This document shows positions 34,842 through 42,622 of a stretch of 64,000 bases of DNA, piece after piece. Made by a program: the position numbers and the translations under genes. Source of the DNA: Riemerella columbipharyngis. Lineage in GTDB: Bacteria > Bacteroidota > Bacteroidia > Flavobacteriales > Weeksellaceae. The notes beneath the pieces are model-generated. The model did no database searches, was not told the origin of the DNA, and worked only from the letters and a program-made list of their open reading frames with translations. The DNA lies in the NCBI RefSeq assembly GCF_900101995.1, contig NZ_FNAS01000001.1, positions 248,001-312,000 of the forward strand, written 5' to 3'. Each line of letters begins with the position of its first letter. The first letter of the stretch is position 1.

Positions 34842-35333
34842 ATGAAAAAAAGTATTTTTTTAGCTATGTTTTTATTGGCAGTTGCCACATTATCATCATG
34901 TAGGAATGATAAAGGAAATAATAGCTCTCAGAATCAAGAAGCTATTAAGAAAAAGTTCTTGGGAAAATAGCTGATAGAGAAAGAAACGGTGTCCTATGGG
35001 GAGCGTTCAAAAGGGAGTAGGGATATAGAGTTTTGTAAGAATAAGTATAGTCAAACTAACTATTATGAGTTTGATGATGATGGAATGGGCGTGGTAAATT
35101 ATGCTTACAAAGATGATAATGATAATTGTATTTCTTTTAACGATGATATAGATAGTTATAGTGTGGAGGGGGATAAATTAACTCTTAATATGTACACTAC
35201 GAATAATCAATTTTTTAGAATAGTAAGTTTAAAGAATGATGAAATGGAATTAGAGCAAGTTAAAGACTTTGATAATGATGGTAAGAGTGATAAAATTTTG
35301 ATTAAATTCTATAAGGATTATTCGGTTAATTAA
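34842..35333 (+). pseudogene. Lipocalin-like lipoprotein with in-frame TAG
   Basis: A frame of 163 codons with a lipoprotein signal (MKKSIFLAMFLLAVATLSSC) followed by KKKFLGK, then TAG at 34968-34970 (codon 43), then LIEKETVSYGER and an acidic beta-rich region with YYEFDDDGMG and EGDKLTLNMY up to the stop at 35333. The pattern 'LGKW-L' is typical of lipocalin-like lipoproteins, so TGG to TAG is the likely change. A terminator follows. The gene is damaged at a single base; the frame is otherwise preserved. Confidence 0.8.
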
Positions 35334-35339
35334 TAAAAT

Positions 35340-35370
35340 AACCACCTTTACTTAGAGGTGGTTTCTTATT
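35340..35370. terminator. Bidirectional terminator
   Basis: AACCACCT (35340-35347) and AGGTGGTT (35356-35363) with an 8-base loop, followed by TTTCTTATTTTA on the plus strand and by ATTTTATT on the minus strand. It sits between two convergent genes. Confidence 0.85.
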
Positions 35371-35387
35371 TTATATTGACAAAAATC

Positions 35388-36350
35388 TTATTTCCTGAGT
35401 TTTATTTTAAGATTTTTAAGCATTTCTTGCGTCATTTTAGTAATGTCAAAATCATAAGATAGTCCCCAATCTCTTTTAGCGACACTATCGTCGATAGAAG
35501 AAGGCCAAGAGTCGGCAATCTGTTGCCTAAAATCAGGAGCGTAATCTATCTGAAACTGTGGCATCTCTTTCTGAATTTCTGCTGCCAGTTCCGCCGGTGT
35601 GAAAGACAATCCGCCAAGGTTGTAAGACGAGTGTACGCTCAGTTTATCCGCTGGGCATTGCATTAGTTTTATGGTGGCGTTGATGGCGTCGTCCATATAG
35701 AGCATAGGCATTGCCGTGTTTTCTGAGATAAAACTGGTGTATTTTCCATTCTCTACAGCTTCATAGAATATTTCCACGGCATAGTCCGTAGTGCCGCCGC
35801 CTGCCGGAGCTTTCCAAGAGATAAGTCCGGGGTAGCGGATACTTCTCACATCTATGCCGTATTTATCGTGATAGTATTCGCACCATTTTTCGCCAGCCAA
35901 TTTGGATATGCCATACACGGTGGTAGGGTTTAGCACAACTTCTTGACCGACATCAAATTTTGGAATGCCCTTTCCAAATACAGCAATAGAACTTGGCCAA
36001 AATATTTTCTTAAGGTGTCCCTCTTTTGCCAATTCACAAAGATGCAGTAGAGGCTCCAGGTTGAGTTTCCAAGCAAAAAGTGGTTGTTTTTCAGAGGTTC
36101 CCGAGAGAAGAGATGCAAGGTGATAAACCGTAGTGATATTATTTTCAATGATGAATTTTTCTAATACATCAAACTGCGTAACATCTATTTTTTCATACCT
36201 TCCAGCGGTAGTGATGTCTTTTTTGTATTCGTCAATTCCTGATGCGATGACATTTTCTGCACCGTACAGCTCTACCAATTTCGTGGTAAGTTCTGTTCCT
36301 ATTTGCCCTAAAGCACCTGTGATAAGTATTTTTTCTGTATAATTTTCCAT
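35388..36350 (-). CDS. NAD-dependent epimerase/dehydratase-fold L-threonine 3-dehydrogenase
   Basis: A 320-residue extended short-chain dehydrogenase. ITGALGQIGTEL (9-20) binds NAD; the catalytic pair is Tyr/Lys in TTVYGISKLAGEKW (about 142-156); HLASLLSGTSEKQP and the PGLISWKAPAGGGTTDYAVEIF block are typical of the UDP-galactose-epimerase-like threonine dehydrogenases of Flavobacteriia, which oxidise L-threonine to 2-amino-3-ketobutyrate. This family differs from the zinc-dependent E. coli Tdh. No 2-amino-3-ketobutyrate ligase gene is adjacent. Assignment rests on remembered family patterns. Confidence 0.9.
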   Translation of the reverse strand: MENYTEKILITGALGQIGTELTTKLVELYGAENVIASGIDEYKKDITTAGRYEKIDVTQFDVLEKFIIENNITTVYHLASLLSGTSEKQPLFAWKLNLEPLLHLCELAKEGHLKKIFWPSSIAVFGKGIPKFDVGQEVVLNPTTVYGISKLAGEKWCEYYHDKYGIDVRSIRYPGLISWKAPAGGGTTDYAVEIFYEAVENGKYTSFISENTAMPMLYMDDAINATIKLMQCPADKLSVHSSYNLGGLSFTPAELAAEIQKEMPQFQIDYAPDFRQQIADSWPSSIDDSVAKRDWGLSYDFDITKMTQEMLKNLKIKLRK

Positions 36351-36422
36351 TGTTATGCATATTTATTTTCTGTGTACAAATTTACAGCTTTTAGGAAGAT
36401 AAATAAAATCGATTCAAATAAT

Positions 36423-37349
36423 TTATAGCCCAAAGTATTTTTTTAGTACGAGTATAGAGCAATAGTCTTCCGCATTTTTATTTTTGAATTGAGTAATATA
36501 TTCGTTGGCATTATTAGCTATATTCATACATTCTTTCGGATTTTTTATGTAGTAATTTAGTGTCTCTTCCAGATCGGAATAGTCAGGTTTTATTTCTATA
36601 TAATGGATACCACCTTTTAGCATCCCTTCCATAAACCAAGTTTCTATAGTAGGTTTAGGCATTACCGCCAAAGATTTTGACGACATTATCCATTTGAGAT
36701 TTGTGGCGACATCATTTCCTTGAAGACTTAGTATGAATTTGTATTTCAGATGTTCTAGAAGTGATAGTTTGGGCTTTAGCCATTCGGGGTGGCAAGCTTT
36801 GTTGGTCTGTCCCAAATCACATAGCGGATGACCGAAATATAGCTCATAGAAATGCTCTCTGTGTCTTTGGTATATAGCTCCTCTACCCAGTAGAATGTCT
36901 TTTTTTTCAGAAAAAGGCACGGTATCTTTTACCCAAACAAAATGTCTGGCTTTATCAAGTTTAAGGATAATGCTATTGGTGTTAAAATCGTTTATAGGTC
37001 GGCTTTTTACAATAGAAGGAAGCTCGGGAACGGAAGTAATATCACCAAACAAGAAATTAATTCCCATGTCTTCATCAAACAGACAAGCGTATTGATAGGT
37101 GTCAAAATAATAAGACTTAGGGGTTTTAGGGTGTTTCAAGTCTTTTATTTTGTGTAACGCGGCATCGTTCCTCAATGAAGTTTTGCAATAATAATCTACC
37201 CTCTCTCTACATTTATCCAAAGTATTTTTTTGTAATTTCTTTTCTAACCGAGAGAGTACTTTGTCATAACTTTTATGAGAAGGAAAGATTATTCGGCTAT
37301 ATCCCTCCAAATAGTAGAGGACTTTGTTCTTCTTTGTGACTTTTAGCAT
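36423..37349 (-). CDS. Glycosyltransferase family 90 (LpsA/CAP10-like)
   Basis: A 308-residue protein resembling GT90/CAP10 glycosyltransferases that modify lipopolysaccharide. Recognisable parts: YYFDTYQYACLF, FGDITSVPELPSIVKSRPI (about 100-118), KLDKARHFVWVKD, LGRGAIYQRHREHFYE, and near the end KFILSLQGNDVATNLKWIMSSKSLAVMPKPTIETWFMEGML, the highly conserved donor-side block. The start codon overlaps the last base of rdgB, so the two are co-transcribed. Acceptor and sugar are unknown; no LPS gene lies beside it. Confidence 0.85.
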   Translation of the reverse strand: MLKVTKKNKVLYYLEGYSRIIFPSHKSYDKVLSRLEKKLQKNTLDKCRERVDYYCKTSLRNDAALHKIKDLKHPKTPKSYYFDTYQYACLFDEDMGINFLFGDITSVPELPSIVKSRPINDFNTNSIILKLDKARHFVWVKDTVPFSEKKDILLGRGAIYQRHREHFYELYFGHPLCDLGQTNKACHPEWLKPKLSLLEHLKYKFILSLQGNDVATNLKWIMSSKSLAVMPKPTIETWFMEGMLKGGIHYIEIKPDYSDLEETLNYYIKNPKECMNIANNANEYITQFKNKNAEDYCSILVLKKYFGL

Positions 37350-37918
37350 TAGACTAAAATTTTTAGCAATTTATCAATGGCTCTGCGTCTATGGCTGATT
37401 TTATTTTTTTCTTCCGGCAACATTTCTGCAAAGGTTTTTTCACAGTTTTCCGGAATGAAAATAGGGTCGTAGCCAAACCCTTTATGCCCTTTGTTTTCTT
37501 TGGTGATAGTCCCATTGATGCGTCCCTCAAAATATTGAATGCCATCATTGTCTACAAGGCACATTACTGTTACGAAGTAGGCTTTTCTGTTTTCTATGCC
37601 TTCCAATTCGTGCAACACCTTCTGGATATTGGACTGAAAATCGTGGTCGCCGGCGTAGCGTGCAGAGAATATGCCGGGTCTGCCGTTTAGAGCCTCTACT
37701 ACCAGTCCGCTGTCATCCCCTATACTTGGGACTCCAGTTTTGTCGAAGCAGTATTGGGCTTTTATGAGTGCATTTTCATTAAAGGTTTTTCCGTTTTCCT
37801 CTATCTCTTCCGTGATATTGTAGTCGGATAGGCTTTTGACTAAAAACCCGTTGCCCAAGATATTTTGTATTTCTTCTTTTTTATGCTCGTTGTGTGTGGC
37901 GATTAAAATCTCTTTCAT
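37349..37918 (-). CDS. rdgB: Non-canonical purine NTP pyrophosphatase (RdgB/HAM1)
   Basis: A 189-residue RdgB-type enzyme that hydrolyses dITP, ITP and XTP to monophosphates, keeping deaminated purines out of DNA. Motifs: IATHNEHKKEEI (6-17), SIGDDSGLVVEALNGRPGIFSARYAG (about 65-90) and KGHKGFGYDPIFIP followed by KTFAEML and ISHRRRA. Its start is ATG 37918. It lies upstream of the GT90 gene with a one-base overlap. A promoter sits about 145 bases upstream, leaving a long leader that holds a small open frame. Confidence 0.97.
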   Translation of the reverse strand: MKEILIATHNEHKKEEIQNILGNGFLVKSLSDYNITEEIEENGKTFNENALIKAQYCFDKTGVPSIGDDSGLVVEALNGRPGIFSARYAGDHDFQSNIQKVLHELEGIENRKAYFVTVMCLVDNDGIQYFEGRINGTITKENKGHKGFGYDPIFIPENCEKTFAEMLPEEKNKISHRRRAIDKLLKILV

Positions 37919-38063
37919 TGTTTTAATATATTTTTTAACTGTATTTTAGGTCAAATGAACCTCTGAAAAATCCTCATCATTACAAATAAAAGCATCTTGC
38001 AGCACTGTTTTTGTTTTGGGTGTATTATATCCGATAATGTTATTGGGGATGTAATGTTCTATG

Positions 38064-38094
38064 CAAATTTAATATATCTCGGAGTTTCGGACAA
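38064..38094 (-). promoter_or_regulatory. Promoter upstream of rdgB
   Basis: Minus-strand TTG (38094-38092), 20-base spacer, TAAATTTG (38071-38064): a full match to the Bacteroidota consensus. It implies a leader of roughly 140 bases before rdgB, or an unannotated small gene. Confidence 0.65.
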
Positions 38095-38120
38095 ATGTAT
38101 TGCGGGAGATGATTTTTTGC

Positions 38121-38150
38121 TTGAAAAAATACGGATATTATTTATCTTTG
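38121..38150 (+). promoter_or_regulatory. Promoter of the MerR-family gene
   Basis: TTG (38121-38123), a 19-base spacer and TATCTTTG (38143-38150): the textbook Bacteroidota arrangement, 17 bases before ATG 38168. Confidence 0.75.
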
Positions 38151-38167
38151 CAGTAAATCAATAATTG

Positions 38168-38506
38168 ATGGAAATAAATCTACCGGACAAATTATACTAT
38201 TCCATAGGCGAATTGGCTAAGGCGTTTAATGTTAATGCTTCTATGATTAGATTTTGGGAGAGTGAGTTTCCTATTATACAACCTAAAAGAAATGCTAAGG
38301 GCAATCGCTATTTTACAAAAGAAGATTTGCGGAATCTCAAGATGATTTATTATCTGGTAAAAGAAAAAGGCTATACATTAGACGGTGCTAAAGCCGCACT
38401 TACCACGAATCCTCGTATCGGCGATACGGTGGAGATGATTGATAGATTGAATTTTGTAAAAGCAGAACTTATCAAACTAAAAAAAGCACTGCCGGAGAAA
38501 GAATAG
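38168..38506 (+). CDS. MerR-family transcriptional regulator
   Basis: A 112-residue DNA-binding protein: winged-helix MerR domain with YSIGELAKAFNVNASMIRFWESEF (about 10-34), the wing PKRNAKGNRYFTKEDLRNLKMIYYLVKEKGYTLDGAKAAL, and a short C-terminal helix for dimerisation. There is no effector-binding domain or metal-binding cysteine pair, so it is of the short HTH-only kind that is universal in Bacteroidota. Regulated genes are unknown. ATG 38168 is preferred over TTG 38165. It has its own strong promoter. Confidence 0.92.
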   Translation: MEINLPDKLYYSIGELAKAFNVNASMIRFWESEFPIIQPKRNAKGNRYFTKEDLRNLKMIYYLVKEKGYTLDGAKAALTTNPRIGDTVEMIDRLNFVKAELIKLKKALPEKE

Positions 38507-38676
38507 TTTTTTTTATCACATTACCAGTTGGTTGTATTTTTTTTTTCTTACTCTTTTTTTCGTTATTGAATTTATTCGTTCTTTTCGTTAGATAAAGTTT
38601 GGCAAAGAGTTTGAATATATAGAGATGCTTCGGATAAAAAGGAAGCGTAAATTAAATAACATTAAAAGAAAAAATT

Positions 38677-39276
38677 ATGAAAAAATTAGTTTTAGGGTTG
38701 GCTATCGCAACCGGTTCATTAGCATTCTCTCAACATTATGGAGTAAAAGCAGGTCTCAATCTGTCGTCTATCTCTAAAGACGGGGATTTCAGTGATTCCA
38801 AAGGTAAGGCTGGTTTTTATGCCGGAGTATTTATGAATGCACCTTTGGCAGAGAACTTCAGTATCCAGCCGGAGGTTATCTACAACAATGTAGGAGCGAA
38901 AGTAGATAAAAATACCAATACCAATTTGAATTTAGACTATATTTCTGTTCCGGTAATGTTCCAGTACAATGTAGTGCCGGAGTTTTATTTGGAGGCAGGC
39001 CCTCAGTTTAGTTTCTTGGTAAACTCTAAGTTCAAGAGCAGTAACCAAACTATAGAAAAAGTAGCGAATTATTTTAACAATAAAGATAATTACAACTCTT
39101 TCGACTTTGGGCTTGGGCTGGGAGCAGGCTTTAATATCAATGAGCATTTCGGTATAAATGCGAGATATGTAGCCGGTTTCACAGATTTAACAAAAAATGG
39201 CTCTGTAGATATGGCTAACAAAGATGGTAAAAATAGAAACAATACCTTCCAAGTTGGGTTAAGTGCAAGATTTTAA
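38677..39276 (+). CDS. Small outer-membrane beta-barrel protein
   Basis: A 199-residue protein with a signal peptide (MKKLVLGLAIATGSLAFSQ) and a beta-barrel of the porin-family/OMP_b-brl type: YGVKAGLNLSSIS, KAGFYAGVFMNAPL, FSIQPEVIYNNVGAK, LDYISVPVMFQYNV, FYLEAGPQFSFLV and a C-terminal strand FQVGLSARF ending in phenylalanine, as outer-membrane proteins require. The probable strand count is eight. The role is unknown; such barrels are common in Bacteroidota. A terminator follows, overlapping the end of nth. Confidence 0.9.
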   Translation: MKKLVLGLAIATGSLAFSQHYGVKAGLNLSSISKDGDFSDSKGKAGFYAGVFMNAPLAENFSIQPEVIYNNVGAKVDKNTNTNLNLDYISVPVMFQYNVVPEFYLEAGPQFSFLVNSKFKSSNQTIEKVANYFNNKDNYNSFDFGLGLGAGFNINEHFGINARYVAGFTDLTKNGSVDMANKDGKNRNNTFQVGLSARF

Positions 39277-39302
39277 GTTTTAAGCTAATTAATATTACAA
39301 CG

Positions 39303-39329
39303 AAGCTATCCTTATGGGGTAGCTTTTTT
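39303..39329 (+). terminator. Rho-independent terminator overlapping the 3' end of nth
   Basis: AAGCTATCC (39303-39311) pairs with GGGTAGCTT (39317-39325) with one G-T pair and a 5-base loop, then TTTTTT. The second arm lies inside the coding end of nth on the other strand. Confidence 0.8.
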
Positions 39330-39962
39330 ATTGGAGTTTGTTTTTTCAGGGAACAGCATTTTTGTGATAAAATCTCGATCACCGTTTCCTCTTGCCGGCG
39401 AATATTCTCTCCCGTAAAAGATAATTTGGAGGTGGAGCTTGTTCCATACATTCTTAGGGAATATTTTTTTTGCATCGGCTTCGGTTTGGGTTATATTTTT
39501 TCCGGAAGTGAGTTTCCATAGCGTCATCAGCCTATGGATATGGGTGTCTACCGGAAATGCAGGAACCCCAAAGGCTTGGCTCATTACCACAGATGCCGTC
39601 TTGTGTCCTACGCCGGGTAGTGCTTCTAATTCTTCGAAAGATTGCGGAACAATGCCCTGGTGCCTTTCTACGAGGAGCTCCGCCATTGCTTTTAGATTTT
39701 TTGCTTTTGTATTGGACAGTCCTATTTCTTTGATGAGTTCTTTTATTTCAATGACTTCCAGTTTGCTCATTTTGAATGGCGTATCTGCTATTTCAAAGAG
39801 TTTTGGCGTTACTTCGTTTACTTTTTTGTCCGTCGTTTGGGCGGATAGAGCCACAGCCACGAGGAGGGTGTAGGCATCTTTATGGTCCAGAGGAATAGGC
39901 GTTTCGGGATAAAGTTTTTCCAATTCCCGTTGAATCAATTCTGCCCTTTGTTTTTTTGTCAT
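39312..39962 (-). CDS. nth: Endonuclease III without iron-sulfur cluster cysteines
   Basis: A 216-residue HhH-GPD DNA glycosylase/AP lyase for oxidised pyrimidines. The helix-hairpin-helix LEALPGVGHKTASVV contains the catalytic Lys121, and FPVDTHIHRL contains Asp139. In most Nth proteins four C-terminal cysteines hold a [4Fe-4S] cluster; here that end reads FYGREYSPARGNGDRDF and no cysteine occurs anywhere in the protein. I recall partly similar losses in relatives, but cannot verify. The fold is otherwise complete. It is transcribed divergently from bcp, with a 31-base gap. Confidence 0.94.
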   Translation of the reverse strand: MTKKQRAELIQRELEKLYPETPIPLDHKDAYTLLVAVALSAQTTDKKVNEVTPKLFEIADTPFKMSKLEVIEIKELIKEIGLSNTKAKNLKAMAELLVERHQGIVPQSFEELEALPGVGHKTASVVMSQAFGVPAFPVDTHIHRLMTLWKLTSGKNITQTEADAKKIFPKNVWNKLHLQIIFYGREYSPARGNGDRDFITKMLFPEKTNSNKKATP

Positions 39963-39993
39963 AATACCTTAAATTTGGACAAAAATAAACATT

Positions 39994-40446
39994 ATGATAA
40001 ATATTGGCGATAAACTTCCCTCGTTTGAGGGGGTTAACCAAGATGGAAAAGTGATAAAATCGTCTAAATTCAAAGGCGAAAAATTAGTCATATTCTTTTA
40101 TCCAAAGGCGAATACGCCAGGGTGTACTGCAGAAGCGTGCAGCCTAAGTGATAACTATGCAGAGCTGAAAAATGGAGGCTACGAGATTTTAGGCATCAGT
40201 GCGGATTCTGTGGAGAAGCAAAAGAAATTCCAAGACAAATTTCTATTTCCGTATGATTTGATAGCAGACGAATCCAGAAATATTATTGATAAGTTTGGCG
40301 TTTGGCAGCTCAAAAAGTTTATGGGAAAAGAATATATGGGAATAGTAAGAACTACTTTTATTTTTGATGAAAATGGTATCTGCACCCGCATCATCGATAA
40401 GGTGAAAACAAAGGAGCATGCTGCTCAAATTTTAAATCAAATATAA
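39994..40446 (+). CDS. bcp: Thioredoxin-dependent thiol peroxidase (Bcp/PrxQ)
   Basis: A 150-residue peroxiredoxin that reduces hydrogen peroxide and organic hydroperoxides. The active site is FYPKANTPGCTAEACSLSD, with peroxidatic Cys44 and resolving Cys49 five residues apart, the atypical two-cysteine arrangement of PrxQ. YEILGISADSVEKQKKF and VRTTFIFDENG are typical family segments. The secreted peptidase gene begins 13 bases downstream, although the two have unrelated functions. Confidence 0.96.
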   Translation: MINIGDKLPSFEGVNQDGKVIKSSKFKGEKLVIFFYPKANTPGCTAEACSLSDNYAELKNGGYEILGISADSVEKQKKFQDKFLFPYDLIADESRNIIDKFGVWQLKKFMGKEYMGIVRTTFIFDENGICTRIIDKVKTKEHAAQILNQI

Positions 40447-40459
40447 ATTTTTAATTGTT

Positions 40460-42571
40460 ATGAAAAATGAAGCTCTATATGTAAGTGCAGCATTATGTCT
40501 TGCCGCTGTATCTAATGCTCAGAAAAAAAATGTGATGTACCATTATCCCCAAACCCCAAAAGTAAACCATACCGATATTTATTTCGGTGAAAAGGTAGAA
40601 GACCCGTATCATTGGCTGGAAGACGACCAAGCTGTAATGACAAAAGAATGGGTGAAAAAAGAAGTGGCTTTTACAAAAAGCATTCTGGATAAAATTCCTT
40701 TTCGGGATAAAATTCGTAAAGAACTGAAAGATATTTGGAATTACGAAAAAATATCTGCACCGTTCAAAGAAGGAGATTATACTTATTTTTACAAAAATAA
40801 CGGGCTTCAGGCACAGTCTGTTCTTTATCGTAAAGATAAAAACGGTAAAGTAGAAGAATTTTTAGACCCCAATAAATTTTCTAAAGACGGTACTACTTCG
40901 TTATCGGGGATTTCTTTTAATAAGAAAGGAAACTTGTTTGCTTATAAAATCTCGGAAGGAGGAAGCGATTGGAACAAAATCATCATCTTAGATGTCGTCA
41001 CCAAAAAGCAGATAGACGAAACCCTCAAAGATGTTAAATTTAGCGGAATAGCCTGGCTCGGGGACGAAGGATTCTTTTATTCAAGCTATGACAAGCCAAA
41101 GGGCAGCGTACTCTCTGCAAAGACAGATACTCATAAAGTTTATTTCCATAAATTAGGAACTAAACAATCTCAGGATAAACTTATACTCGGAGGCGAAAAT
41201 TTCAAAAGACGCTACTTAAGTGCTTATGTAACGGAAGACCAGCGATATTTAGTAATATCAGCTGCAAATTCTACCAATGGGAACGAGCTGTATATCAAAG
41301 ATCTGAAAAACAAAACAGAGCTTATTCCCCTGCAAGAAGGCTATGAGTACAACACCGAAGTTGTAGATACCCAAGGAGATGAAATCTATGCAATTACTGA
41401 TAAAAACGCACCGAATAAAAGACTTGTAAAGTTTAATATTCATAATCCTGAAGTTTGGACGGACATCATTCCCGAAAGAGAAAATGTTTTGAATATTAGT
41501 AAGGGAGGAGATTATTTCTTCGCTCAATATATGAAAGATGCACTGTCTTATGTAGAGCAGGTAGAGTACAGTGGTAAGGTCATTCGTACCATTACTCTTC
41601 CTGGAAAAGGTACAGCACGCGGTTTTAGAGGAAAAAAAGAAGATAAGGAACTGTATTATCTGTTTACAAATTACATCACTCCGAGTACCACATATAAAAT
41701 CAATGTAGAAACAGGAGTGTCTTCGGTCTATCAAAAACCCAAAGTTAATTTTAATCCTGATAATTTTGTAACAGAGCAAGTGTTTTATACCTCTTCGGAT
41801 GGGACTAAAATTCCTATGACCATAAGCTATAAAAAAGGATTAAAGAAAAATGGCAAAAATCCTACATTGCTGTATTCTTATGGTGGGTTCAATATCAGTC
41901 TTCAGCCGGCGTTTTCGGTAGTGAATGCCATATGGATGGAAAACGGAGGTGTCTATGCCGTTCCGAATATCAGAGGAGGAGGAGAATACGGAAAAAAATG
42001 GCACGATGCAGGAACCAAGATGCAAAAGAAAAATGTATTCAATGATTTCATTGCGGCAGGAGAATGGTTGCAGGAAAACGGGTATACTTCGCGAGATTAT
42101 ATGGCTATCTCCGGTCGTTCCAATGGAGGATTGCTTGTAGGTGCAACGATGACTATACGCCCGGACCTCGCTAAGGTAGCATTCCCGGGAGTCGGTGTTT
42201 TAGATATGCTTAGATATAATAAATTTACAGCAGGTGCGGGTTGGTCGTACGACTACGGAATGCCTGAAGACAGTAGAGAAATGTTTGAATACCTAAAATC
42301 TTACTCGCCGGTTCACAATGTAAAATCAGGTGTGTGCTACCCTTCCACTATGATTATCACAAGCGATCACGATGATAGGGTAGTACCGGCTCATTCTTTT
42401 AAATTTGGTGCTCAGCTTCAAGCGAAACAATCTTGTAACAACCCTGTGATTATAAGAATAGAGCATAATGCGGGACACGGTGCAGGGCGTTCCACAGATC
42501 AAATTATAGATGAAAATGCCGACTTGATAAGCTTTGCATTTTATGAAATGGGATTTAGATCTTTGAAATAA
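40460..42571 (+). CDS. Secreted prolyl oligopeptidase (family S9)
   Basis: A 703-residue serine peptidase with a signal peptide (cleavage near SNAQ, residue 21), an N-terminal seven-bladed propeller starting with HYPQTPKVNHTDIYFGEKVEDPYHWLED, and a C-terminal alpha/beta-hydrolase domain. The nucleophile is Ser554 in SGRSNGGLLVG, the acid lies in SDHDDRVVP and the base in EHNAGHGAG. It cleaves short peptides after proline in the periplasm or outside. There is no T9SS tail. Flavobacterial prolyl endopeptidases of this type are well known. Confidence 0.96.
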   Translation: MKNEALYVSAALCLAAVSNAQKKNVMYHYPQTPKVNHTDIYFGEKVEDPYHWLEDDQAVMTKEWVKKEVAFTKSILDKIPFRDKIRKELKDIWNYEKISAPFKEGDYTYFYKNNGLQAQSVLYRKDKNGKVEEFLDPNKFSKDGTTSLSGISFNKKGNLFAYKISEGGSDWNKIIILDVVTKKQIDETLKDVKFSGIAWLGDEGFFYSSYDKPKGSVLSAKTDTHKVYFHKLGTKQSQDKLILGGENFKRRYLSAYVTEDQRYLVISAANSTNGNELYIKDLKNKTELIPLQEGYEYNTEVVDTQGDEIYAITDKNAPNKRLVKFNIHNPEVWTDIIPERENVLNISKGGDYFFAQYMKDALSYVEQVEYSGKVIRTITLPGKGTARGFRGKKEDKELYYLFTNYITPSTTYKINVETGVSSVYQKPKVNFNPDNFVTEQVFYTSSDGTKIPMTISYKKGLKKNGKNPTLLYSYGGFNISLQPAFSVVNAIWMENGGVYAVPNIRGGGEYGKKWHDAGTKMQKKNVFNDFIAAGEWLQENGYTSRDYMAISGRSNGGLLVGATMTIRPDLAKVAFPGVGVLDMLRYNKFTAGAGWSYDYGMPEDSREMFEYLKSYSPVHNVKSGVCYPSTMIITSDHDDRVVPAHSFKFGAQLQAKQSCNNPVIIRIEHNAGHGAGRSTDQIIDENADLISFAFYEMGFRSLK

Positions 42572-42622
42572 AAACGAATAGCCTCCCGATATATTTAAAG
42601 TTGTCTGGCATTAAGCTAAAAA

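Noticed and set aside
31472-35333. Possible reassignment or programmed readthrough of TAG, given three in-frame TAG codons.
   Set aside because: TAG ends intact genes such as ftsH, aspS and the plsC-like gene, no readthrough element or special tRNA is visible, and the same patch contains a frameshift and a lost start codon, which fits decay.
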